Shown piece by piece: positions 33,851-50,040 of a stretch of DNA of 64,000 bases. Below the pieces are notes generated by a model that made no database searches, was not told where the DNA came from, and worked only from the letters and a program-made list of their open reading frames with translations. A program made the translations under genes and the position numbers. Source of the DNA: Symsagittifera roscoffensis (Eukaryota; Xenacoelomorpha; Acoela; Convolutidae); contig NC_087071.1 in assembly GCF_963678635.1 (NCBI RefSeq), positions 9,285,842-9,349,841 of the forward strand, read 5' to 3'. Position 1 is the stretch's first letter. Each line of letters starts with the position of its first letter.

Positions 33851-33919
33851 GCAAAAGATATCAAAAATCTCTTTAACCAAATACCCCTCGGGTACCTATT
33901 AACAAATATACCCCTATAA

Positions 33920-34432
33920 CGGAACAAAACTGCTCGTATCAGGGTGAAGCCATGAATGTTCCGACAGCCTTCTAAGTTTTATGGAGCAGCAAAAGCCTTA
34001 AAAAATTTAAATGTAATAAAAAAAATTGAATTTTTTTTTCAAAAATTGGAAATTTTTTTAAAGAAAATCATCCCCTCACACGCCATATAAAGTACAAAAA
34101 GATAATTTTCGCACCTTGTAACAAATCAAATATGGCAAAATATACTTTTTTCAACCAATTTGGAACAATTTCTAAGACGGATTAAATCTCCACTTACGCA
34201 CAAATAGCGCGAAATATATCGCGCGTTAATTTTCCAGAATCGGCCAAAATGGCAATCTTTAAACCCCCATAACTTTACAAAAAATGATCACAGGTGGAAT
34301 AAATTTTCAAATTTAAGCTCAGGACAACAATAGTTTTTGAATGATATAAAAATTTTTGTCAAAAATGGCTAGTTAAAAAGTCGAACTTTGTCTGAACAAA
34401 AAAAAACCCACCCCGAGCACAAATATTCGAAA
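33920..34432 (-). repeat. Family A repeat, full-length
   Basis: Inverted copy with terminal CTGCTCGTATCAGGGTGAAG, CACGCCATATAAAGTAC, a GCGCGAAATATATCGCGCG hairpin core, ACTTTACAAAAAATGATCAC and AAAAACCCACCCCGAGCAC. It mirrors the right-arm copy at 63300-63830. Confidence 0.8.
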
Positions 34433-35184
34433 TTTTGTACGTAGTGAAAATTTTTTACCATATGAAACTTTTTTACCTTGTGACAAATCCCCCCACCCAT
34501 TTGCAAAAGGGGGGGGATAGAGTTAATGAGATCCGATATCAGTTTGAGGTTGTAGCTACTCTGCGTAAGACGATTTAAAGTATTCAGGCTAGTTATCAGT
34601 TGCAAGCACTTTCTCTCCAATCTCATTTAAGCATAATTCTTACGGTTTAACGAAAACTTTTACAGTGTTACGTTTGAAGATCAAATATAACAAAAATAAA
34701 TAAGTCAAATCTAAATCAAGTGCGATTCAATACAAAAATTCAAACAGCCCAGGTTAAAAAAAAATATCTCAAAGACGAGAGTGCAAAAATAGTAGTGTTC
34801 TTCCACGTAAAAAATTTTCAACATGGAGTCTTAAGCTTTTTCACTTGATCGCCTCACTCCGCATTTAGAAAAAAAGGTTGTGAATTATTTTTGATGTTTA
34901 AGTTTTGAACTTTTAATAATTAATAAGTTTTATTAAGGATCTTACGTCTTATGACAAAAAATTATTCGAAACATTGGAAGTCTTAGAAGTAAATGTCAGC
35001 AAAACGTTTTTGAACATAGCGTGCGGAAAATGATTTGGAAAACGAGCATTCTACGATATTTTATTCAACAAGTTTTCTTTGAGGCTTCGCAAATTTATGA
35101 AAGAAACTTTAGCCTCACAGGACCTAAATGAATTGCTCTGACCTTGACGCAAACAAAAGGTTATGGAAAATTCATTTAGATAGA

Positions 35185-35655
35185 ACAAGATTTCTCGTAT
35201 CAGGGTGAAGCCCTGAATGTCCCGACTGCCTTTTAAGGTCTATTAAGGAATTTTTTTTCTAATTGGATATTTTTTTGCGAAAATCATCTCCCCACACGCC
35301 ATATAAAACACAAAATGATGAAGTTCACTCCTATTAACAAATCAATTATGGCAACCAAACAAACTTCTTTAAACCATTTTGGAACAATTTCTAAAAAGGA
35401 TCAAATTTACGCTTACGCGCCAATAGCGCGGAATATATCGAGCGTTAAATGTTTCAATTTGGCCAAAATGGCATATTTAAACCCCTATAACTTTACAAAA
35501 AAAGATCACAGGTGATTTTTTTTCAAATTTAGGCTCAGGACAACAATAATTTTTTAATGATATAAAAAGTTCCGTCAGATATGGTTAGTTAAAAAGTCAA
35601 AATTTGTCTGAGAAAAAAACCACCTCGAGAACAAATACTCCGTTGCTTTCGTTAC
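35185..35655 (-). repeat. Family A repeat, full-length
   Basis: Starts near TTTCTCGTATCAGGGTGAAG and CCCGACTGCC, with CACACGCCATATAAAACAC, the GCGCCAATAGCGCGGAATAT core and AAACCACCTCGAGAACAAAT. It mirrors the right-arm copy at 62030-62555. The open frame across its centre (MMKFTPINKSIM) is not conserved as protein. Confidence 0.8.
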
Positions 35656-36157
35656 GAAATTCAGAACAGCAATTTTTTCACCGATTAAAAATTAAGATTT
35701 TCCAGATCTATAAGATCTCGGATTGATCTGCCAGTGATATTCAGTATTTACTTTTGGCAGTGCAACAATGAAAAAAAACTCACTGAAAGTACTGAGTCAG
35801 GGGGCTACTCTAGCGAAGGCAGAGAAGCAGAGAGTATAAAAGCAGAGAAGAGAAGGCAGTACTGATCAGTACTTTTTATGAACCGTTCCCATTCCCTTAT
35901 CAGATTTCCATAGTTCTGATAATAGCAAAAAAAATGAAGACGCACCTATAAAAAAAACTTATCTACTCTCATACTCTACCGTTCGATCCCAACCTATCTT
36001 TTTGTTTTTTAAATGCTACATCTGCCTTTCTCCGCGTAGGACCAATTGTTTTCTATAGATAATATTCAAATCTCAGGTCAGTTTGTTATTATATTGCAAA
36101 GTTTTTGTAAAAGTGAAAAAATTAAAGCGAAAACGAAAAGCGAGAAAGAAACAAAGG

Positions 36158-36576
36158 CAGACTTGTTAACGGGCCGCCATAATTGAGGCCCGGCCCGGCC
36201 CGGCCCGGCCCGGCCCGGCCCGATATAATTCAAGTCAAGCGCGTTGGCGGCCCGCTAAACAGGGAATTTATTAAATATCGGCCCGTTGGGGCCCGTTGCT
36301 GCATTTTTGGTTAAAAAAAAAACAAATTTGTTTCAAAACAATTTTAATTAATTGTTTTACTTATTTATAAAGACTTTTTCTAAAAGCCGAGGAAACCATT
36401 TCAATTGCCTCATGTCGTTTAGCACACTGCAAGCTGTACAGTGCGCACTGAAACATAACATTGGTTAGTCAATAAAAGTAAGGACCGTTGGGGCCCGTTG
36501 ACAAAAGTGAAAACCTCGGCCCGGCCCGGCCCAGCCCGTTGAGGCCCACGGGCGGCCTGGCCTGTTGACAAGTATG
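36158..36576 (+). mobile_element. Non-autonomous hAT-type element, left arm only
   Basis: A 419-bp insertion flanked by an 8-bp target duplication (AACAAAGG / AACAAAAG). The mirror position in the right arm has a single uninterrupted copy (GAAACAAAGGTGATTTTT in inverted reading). Ends are inverted: CAGACTTGTTAACGGGCCGC at the left and GGCCTGTTGACAAGTATG at the right. The 8-bp duplication and CAG start are hallmarks of the hAT superfamily. Subterminal GGCCC pentamers (seven or so in a row at 36190-36222, and again near 36515) are the kind of repeat hAT BED-finger transposases bind. No transposase ORF. Confidence 0.85.
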
Positions 36577-39253
36577 AACAAAAGTGATTTTTGTCTGACT
36601 ATACTGCTCAATTTACTGAGGTTACGAAAATCTAAAATGTTTCACAAACTGAAGAAAACTTTTTTTCCGGCGAAACAAGGAAAGAAATTGTAGTTTTTGA
36701 GATACGATATGCTCACTTAAATTATGGAACAATTTTCATTAACTTTTTTCTTAAGCTTTTTAGGACAAAATCTTTGCAACCGTTCGATGTTTTTCTTCTA
36801 AATCAGATAATCATTCACGGGTTTTGACTGCATTGGCGAAATCTCCATATCTTTTTTCCTCTCATTTACTAGTCGTTATTTTTGGATTTTCTCAACCTCC
36901 ATTTCCTACCCCAGTTATTTTTCCGACCATTGAAAATGGCGAGACAATTTGTATTCGGCTGTATTCTAAATTTTTCCCTTGTTTTGTTTTCCACTCAAAA
37001 TTAGGTAATCATTGGACAGGCTGGAGTGATATAACATATCATAACCCTTTTAGTCATTTTTCGAACGACAAAAAAAATTCCAAAGAATTTCCTAGTGTCG
37101 AGAAAAACCGATTTGAAACTTCTGATTTTTCGTCTATTTTCGAGCAAGTCAAACAATCGATAACGTTTGTTATTTAATGACAATTAGCATTTTAGACTAA
37201 AACTAATTTTTTTTACCAAAAGGTAAAATATTTTTAGAAGCTTCCTTTAGCTCTTCACTGACAAAAAATACGTTCAAAATTGAAGAGTGCAAAAAAGGTT
37301 TAAAAAAGTTTCTTAATTTATTTTTTGAAGACAATTGGAGTCCTAATTTATGCTGAATTTACTAAATTTTTACGCGTTTGTATAGTCGTATTATCACACG
37401 ACGCAAGCAAAAAGAGACACTACCTTGAAAAAAAAAATTTTTTTTTTCTTCTGAAATTGTGGTCGGAAAATTATGTGCTACTTGCTAATCAACCGGCTAT
37501 CCTTTTTCTCCATGTCCTCTTAGTTGGTATAATTTGTGATAACTCTTCTTTCCTGCATGATCTATTGATGTGTTTTTTTTTTAATTTTTTTTCCATCAAA
37601 ATGATCTTGAAGTGACCGCAAACTCCTCACTAATTTCCGTCTTTTTTTGCATTTGTTTGTTGAATCTTTTCAAGTTTCATTTGTTTTCTTTTGTTACCGT
37701 CAGCTAAGGCTTCCTAATGCCGCATCATAGACATTTCAATCAATCGGTTTCGATTTCTTTCATTTTGGTTGCTAGCAAAATTGATTTATAACAGACATTT
37801 AATAAGAGACGACGTCGGTTAGATCTGAATCATGGAGAACAAAAACAGCTGAAGAAGTTCATAGGGGCTCTTTTTAGGACATTTTTAGGCTCAAAGTCCA
37901 AAATCAGTTTTGAAACTCGTCGTTATCAGAAGTTTTAGCTTTTTCAAAACTTCACAAAAATGGTTCAAGCTGATCGCCTGAAAACAAAAATTAGGGCTTT
38001 TTAGACCCTTGAGTCGAATAATTTTTAAAATTAGACCAAAAAAGCTTCTCTTGATGAATAATCTAGCGGTGTAAAACAAGTTGTAAAAAGCAACTAATTA
38101 GGGTTTGACCGTTTTTTTAGAAACTTCTCACACTTTTTCATGAATTGATAAAACAAGCAGGTGAGCCTTACAACTGCTGAAAAAGTTAGAATGTCTTAGC
38201 AACTTCAAAAGTTATACTGAGTTTGGTTGTATGTTTTTTCATATGGCAATATCTGCGGCATATAGCAACCAATAATTGCAACAGTAATCCTTAAACTTAA
38301 AACTTAGGTTCGGTTTAGAAATCATCTTACTAAGATCGAAATAACGAAAGTCACATTAAAGGTAACGAAAGTCAAATTCACGAAAACCTCATAATTCAAG
38401 CAACTTTTTATTGATTCTTTGTTTTTTTTTGCAATTTGCAAGTTCATTGCGATGATATCATGCCACCGTAAAATATTGCATAGAAAAAACTGAATAATAA
38501 ACGTTTTTCTTTGTAATCAGGTGTGATGCAAAAGTTTCACGGAGCTTTAATTGAAAACAATTTTGAAAGCATAAGTGGCCCAATCCTTTATATAAAAGCA
38601 CCATCGCATTGGACTTCAAAAACTTGTTGCGAAAATCAAATTGACATTCCGCAAAAAATTACCAACTCAAATTAGCAATCCTAAAAACACCAATGCTAGA
38701 AAAACTAACATACTCAATATTTAGTTCTTGGCAACAATTGTATCTGAAAAACGCATACTGCAGCTGTTGTAATTGCCATTTTAGAAAACCTGCTTTACTT
38801 CTACACTTTGTTGAGGCAAAAATTGGCAGATAACAGAGTTTTTAATAAAAAAACGGCGGATATTTATTTCACATGTAATTTCAAGCACCTGAGCCCAGAA
38901 AGCACTAGTAGCCACTGAACAAATTCAAAGGGGGAGTTTACCCTAAGCAAGTTTTGGCCCAAACTCAAAGCAAGTATCGAAAGCTTACATTCATTCAAAT
39001 ATTTCATAGGCATTAAAATTTGTACCCCAATAATTGGCTCAATTTGAAGTTAAACTACTGAAAAGATCGAGAAAGGGATTTTGAAAGCGCAAATTTTGTC
39101 CAGTTCATCAACTTTTCAGTCTGAAAAAATGTAAAGTAAGTCCAAGAAAATGTCTCTTAATGAATATTCCACCAATTTTTATTAGTATGTAAAAAACAAC
39201 TCAATCAGTTTCGTGTAAAAAGAAAAAAGCTCACTAAACAGTAAAAATTATAA

Positions 39254-39355
39254 TCATTTTTCACACCAGAGTCTAAACTCTTCACATGTACTTAGCATAT
39301 GAAAAACGTCATCAAAACTAAAATTGTACAATTTTAGCAAAAGTCGAACTGGCAT
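39254..39355 (-). CDS. 33-codon ORF conserved in both arms (left copy)
   Basis: ATG at 39355 to TGA at 39254, MPVRLLLKLYNFSFDDVF, then HMLSTCEEFRLWCEK. The mirror copy at 58655-58756 differs at two residues only. The LLLKL...FDDVFHMLSTCEEFRLWCE pattern is reminiscent of the first helices of an F-box (leucines, then FDDL and C-FR). It is far too short for a functional gene and no continuing exon is seen; it may be a relic. Confidence 0.2.
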   Translation of the reverse strand: MPVRLLLKLYNFSFDDVFHMLSTCEEFRLWCEK

Positions 39356-39679
39356 TCTGTTACAACAAAAAATTGAGTCCTAGATAAGCGCGCTGTTTGA
39401 TGCGTGTATGACCCTGGATTCCGGAAACAAGCTTCTAAACAAGTCCCAAATTGTAGCCAAAATATCGCAGATTTCCACAATGAGCAAGATTAAAAATGAG
39501 CAACAAGAAATGAGCTTATTTCAAATGGAGCTGATTTATGATTCAGCCAACTGACTGTGGATTCCACATAGGCAAAAAGTATCCTTGTTGCGGATTCCAT
39601 AACAAAACAGCGTTTTGCCTTTTGTAGAATCCGCAAACAATTGCAAAAAAACACAGTTTATTATTGTAATGAATCGTCA

Positions 39680-39975
39680 CAAGTATTTTTTCTAAGATGG
39701 ATTAAATTTACGCTTACGCGCCAAAAGCGCGAACTATATTGAGCGTTAACTGTCTCAATTTGGCCAAAATTGCATATTTAAACCCCTATAACTTTACAAA
39801 AAAAGGTCACAGGTAAAACAAAAATTCAAACTTAGGCTCAAGACAACAATATCTTTCGAATGATATGAAAAATTCCGTCAACAATGGCTAGTTCAAAAGT
39901 CAAAATTTGTTCGAAGAAAAAAAAACCCACCCCGAGAACAAATATTTCGTTACTTTTGTATCGAAAGTCGGAAAA
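39680..39975 (-). repeat. Family A repeat, partial
   Basis: Contains GGATTAAATTTACGCTTACG, ACTATATTGAGCGTTAACTG, TATAACTTTACAAAAAAAGG and AAACCCACCCCGAGAACAAA, ending at TATCGAAAGTCGGAA. The terminal TCAGGG hairpin end is absent. It mirrors 57965-58265. Confidence 0.75.
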
Positions 39976-42665
39976 ATAATAACTTCAAAACACGACATCT
40001 TCCTAAACCATGTGTTATCATAATGATTATTTGTTTCCGAAAAAAAACTCAAAATTTTTTTTTCGATGAAGGACACATCAGTGTGAAATCTTGCATAAGA
40101 ATCAATTGATTCAATTTCGTCTATCAATATCTAAAACAATATCGAATTTATGGGTTTTTTTTTTTCAATAGAAGTTGAGGCAAAGTGCGGCACCCCCATA
40201 AGCTACATTAATAGCAACAAGGCACAATCATTATGAAATTTTTTACGATATTCAAATTGGCATTCCGCGAAAAAAAAACAAGTCAATTTTTCACTCTATA
40301 ATCAATTAGAAATTCAACTGAAATTACAAATCCACCTATCAAATATAATCACGGGCTTGAAAGATGCAATTTTTTGATTTCAAGAAGCAAATGAACAAGT
40401 TTTTTTTAGCGTTTGGGCATCTATTGAAGATATGGTTAAGCTTTGACAAATTTTGAGAACTTTTTGGGGATCAAATTTTCAATACCATGTTTGAAATTAA
40501 TAAAATTCCAGTATACCTTGACCAGTGCATCATACTGAAATATCAGTTTTTGGGTTAAAATTTATTCTAACTTGATTGAAAATTAGCGCGATATTGTTCC
40601 TATATAAGTTATTTTAGGCCCTTGAAATCAAATCCTTCGCTTTGTTTGCGAGTGGTTTTCCACAGTAACGATACTTCTGAAGCTAGTTATGGTACACACA
40701 CTATTTTACCCCATCGAGAACATTTACTGGCTATCTTACCATCTCAATTTCAGATTTCGTAATTCTTTTACGGCTAGCTGTTTTAAATTAATAAAAAAAA
40801 ATAGAAAAAAAAAGGAAAAATTGTTTTATTTGCTCTCAATCAAATCAAAAAGACAAATCTCTTCGTCTTGTGACTGCAGAAATCTTGAACATTTTAAAAA
40901 GAAAAATTTTTACAATATTTTATGAATAAAAGTATCAAAAAATATTTAAGCTATGTATTAGTAACCTAGTGAAAATTTTTCAGTTAGAACAACCAAGCAA
41001 ACTCAGCTTGCTATATCTGTTAATGCTGACAAAATTTTGAAAGCCGTTGCTTTAGCGTTTTTTGTAATAACTTCTTACAATGAAATCCAAACCAACAAAA
41101 TGAACAGATTTTAACCATAGTCATAGTATTTTCTGCAACTGAGCTCACATAGCAGACAGATAGTTGAAAAAATCTAGACAGATTTCGCCCATAGCTTTGT
41201 TCTGCAACTGAGCTCAGTTATCAACTTTAGATGGGGTGGGTAATAAACTAAAAGCTATCAAAATAAAACGTTTCTTTTTTTAGTGATTTCATGATTTTTG
41301 CACTTTATAGCATAACTTAATAGTTTTTCAGCTATTTAGTGGACCAGATATCTCTAAACGTCATCGACAAGTCTTCTAGTATTTTGTCGAGTTTTTCAAA
41401 AAAAATTTCAGTCAAATTGATTAGCAATTACAGCAAAAAATTCAGGAAAAAATGGATCAAAATCCTGAAGGAAGGCGTCCACCCCCTCCGCCCTAAATCC
41501 TCCTCTGTGCACTCAAAGAATTTTCAATAAGCAAATTTTTGTTTGCTGATATTAACTTTAGTCTTTGAAAAACCTTTGATTGATATCTTTTTGGCAGCCA
41601 GTTTGGTTCTTCCCACTCCACCCCCCCCCCCACCGATGAAATTTTACAATTAACTATTTTTGTTCACATCGATTGTTGCAAAAATTGTCATGCGGATTGA
41701 TTCGGAATTGGCAAACATATTTGGTCTTCATTTTCAATCTTTTGAAACCACCCGATAGACTATAAAACCGATGCTTGGGCTAGGTGGGGGAAAAGAAAAA
41801 GAGCCGCCAACTATTGTAAATTTACAAAATAATTTGATTTTTTGATGATTGATTTTGCTCCAGTGGCTTTTTTAAAGTTATTACCAGTTTGCTGGTAGAT
41901 TTGTCCTCTTTAATAGGTAAAAACAAAACTTTCAAGGTTCATTTTAGTTTCAGACAATTTTTTCCGCATGGTTGTCTTAAAGTTCAAATTTGATGCAAAC
42001 TTTGTTCAAAAATTACGGTTTATCCACATGTACTTTTCATCAGTGATTTCATACTTTCGATTGTTTTTTAAAACATTTTGCAAACGTCCTCTCAAATACT
42101 ATTAAGAAACAAAAAAATGACGGGTTTTAATTACAAATAACATATTTCAAACTTTAGTCATGCAAATAATTAAAATTTAAGTAAATATGAAAATAACAAC
42201 GCTTACGATTTCAGTTTCGTTGAAGAGTATAATAACGCCTGCCTTTTGCAAAATAAAATGGGAGCTGATTTTAAGAGGGTGGAGTATTTTTCACATCATA
42301 AGTCTTAGTTTTTTAAGGGCGAGCTACCGAATGCACAAAACCTTCCTCAAGTAATCTCCCAAAAACGTTAGTTTTCACGGCACTATAAAAATTAAGTTTG
42401 AACAAAAGAAGAGGTCTAGTTTATCTAATTTTCTTCGGGAGAGACTTGCACATAAAATGGCGCGTTTTTTCTATCATATATGCCACAAACCTAGGCTTGG
42501 TCGCACAAAAAAATTGCAGCCCCAAAACACTGCTTTTTGAATTTTGCAGGATTTTAAGCCTACTGCCAGGAGGGAGGGGAGGCGTGAATATGGGATACAA
42601 AACGGCAAATGCAATAACCATGGTATTAAAAGGTTTTCGAATGTTTCAAGCAAGTTTTTTTTTAG

Positions 42666-47958
<5,293 letters not shown>

Positions 47959-48298
47959 CTGAAATGATAGTGATGATTAGTTAAATAGCAATTTTTTTTG
48001 GACTTTTTCAGATACCAAATCTCTTCAACTATGCCCCCCCCCCCCTTAAGTACCTAGTAACGATTATCCCCCCTATAAAGAAATAAATAAACCGTTAAGC
48101 TTATCGGGGAATTTTATACCTAGTTACGAACCTGCCCCGGCCCTTTTTGCAAAAAGGCGATATAGTTAAAAAGATCCCAGATACCTCCCCCACCATTGGT
48201 AGCGAGTACAGAATGTCCACACCCGTAAAAGACTATTTAAACGCAAAAGCTTGAACCAATTTTGTCACCTTATATCGAAATTTTTGTGAAATATAATC

Positions 48299-48465
48299 CA
48301 GCCGAAGTATAAATCAGCCGAAAATACTCAAGTGTTATTCAATAGATATGTAACAATTATGTAACAGTTACGAAAGTTATATTCAAATGTCATTCTTATA
48401 GTGTAACGTATTTTTGGCTTATATACTCCGCGCATTTTCGGTTGGTTTATACTTCGGCTGATTCA
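48299..48465. mobile_element. MITE family C, left arm
   Basis: Ends CCAGCCGAAGTATAAATCAG and TTGGTTTATACTTCGGCTGA are inverted copies of each other (about 27 bp). Internal TATGTAACAATTATGTAACA and a TATACTCCGCGCATTTTCGG end. The same family as 26545-26715; the mirror copy is 49536-49705. Confidence 0.75.
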
Positions 48466-48857
48466 TTTTCTCTCCGAATCGCCATTACCCCTTTGCATTA
48501 GCAAGGAGGGGGTAAGAAATCGATAAAGAAATTTCAAGGAGTTCTTTTATAACGTTGTTTGAAGTGGGAAACAAATTAGTTTTTTTTAAATACTTACTTT
48601 ACTGATCTGATGATTTCTTAGTGAAAGTATTGCAATTTTATGCGGTTGAAATAATCGTCGAGATAACTGTTAATTGACAGTAAAAATATAAAAATAAATC
48701 GGAAATTTCTGATAGCATTTTGAATATTAAAACGCTGAAACTATATAATAAAAAAAATGAGATAAGGTCTGTATTGTAGGGTTATTTATTGCTAATCAGA
48801 GCGGGAGGGCAACTTTTGAGAAAGCCAAGTTATAGTTTTTTAGGCAAGTTAGAAAGC

Positions 48858-49057
48858 NNNNNNNNNNNNNNNNNNNNNNNNNNNNNNNNNNNNNNNNNNN
48901 NNNNNNNNNNNNNNNNNNNNNNNNNNNNNNNNNNNNNNNNNNNNNNNNNNNNNNNNNNNNNNNNNNNNNNNNNNNNNNNNNNNNNNNNNNNNNNNNNNNN
49001 NNNNNNNNNNNNNNNNNNNNNNNNNNNNNNNNNNNNNNNNNNNNNNNNNNNNNNNNN
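48858..49057. other. Assembly gap (200 N) at the centre of the inverted repeat
   Basis: A scaffold gap of conventional length. The right arm continues about 108 bases further inward (49058-49165) than the left arm reaches. So the arms are not known to meet, and the true centre and the 5' exons of both C1-gene copies are missing. Confidence 0.99.
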
Positions 49058-49535
49058 TTTAACCACTTTAATCGCCTAGCCGTGAAAACACGATAATAAG
49101 ATGGAATGGTTTTATAGACTGGTTCTAAAAAATTGTTTTAGTTTTCTAACTCGCCTAAAAAACATAACTTGGTTTTCTCAAAAGTTTCCCTCCCGCTCTG
49201 ATTAGCAATAAATAACCCTACAATACAGACCTTATCTCATTTTTTTTATTATATAGTTTCAGCGTTTTAATATTCAAAATGCTATCGGAAATTTCCGATT
49301 TATTTTTATATTTTTACTGTCAATTAACAGTTATCTAGACGATTATTTCAACCACATAAATTTGCAATACTTTCACTAAGAAATCATCAGAGCAGTAAAG
49401 TAAGTATTCTAAAAAAACTAATTTGTTTCTAACTTCAACCAACGTTATAAAAGAACTCCTTGAAATTTCTTTATCGATTTCTTACCCCCTCCTGGCTAAT
49501 GCAAAGGGGTAATGGCGATTCGGAGAGAAAATGAA

Positions 49536-49705
49536 TCAGCCGAAGTATAAACCAACCGAAAATGCGCGGAGTATATAAACAAAAAAAAACGTTACATTAT
49601 AAGAATGACATTTGAATATAACTTTCGTAACTGTTACATAATTGTTACATATCTATTGAATAACACTTGAGTATTTTCGGCTGATTTATACTTCGGCTGG
49701 ATTAT
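49536..49705. mobile_element. MITE family C, right arm
   Basis: Inverted mirror of 48299-48465: AATCAGCCGAAGTATAAACC on the left and ATTTATACTTCGGCTGGATT on the right. It differs internally by an A-run (AAACAAAAAAAAACG). Confidence 0.75.
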
Positions 49706-50040
49706 ATTTCACAAAAATTTCGATACAAGGTGACAAAATTGGTTCAAGCTTTTGCGTTTAAATAGTCTTTTACAGGTGTGGACATTCTGTACTCGCTACC
49801 AATGGTGGGGGAGGTATCTGGGATCTTTTTAACTATATCCCCTTTTTGCAAAAAGGGCCGAGGCAGGTTCGTAACTAGGTATAAAATTCCCCGATATGCT
49901 TAACGGTTTATTTATTTCTTTATAGGGGGGATAATCGTCACTAGGTACTTAAGGGGGGGGGGGGGGGGATAGTTGAAGAGATCTGGTATCTGAAAAAGTC
50001 AGAAAAATTTCTATTTAACTAATCATCACTATCATTTCAG

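Larger units (their letters stand above)
34433..42665. other. Left-arm non-coding DNA between repeats
   Basis: Apart from the family A copies, the hAT-type insertion and the short ORF listed separately, I see no gene. An ORF at 36824-37177 is conserved in the mirror but frameshifted there. A family B terminus (GGCGTCCACCCCCTCCGCCC) sits at about 41475-41510, and a C-run at 41622-41632. Confidence 0.4.
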
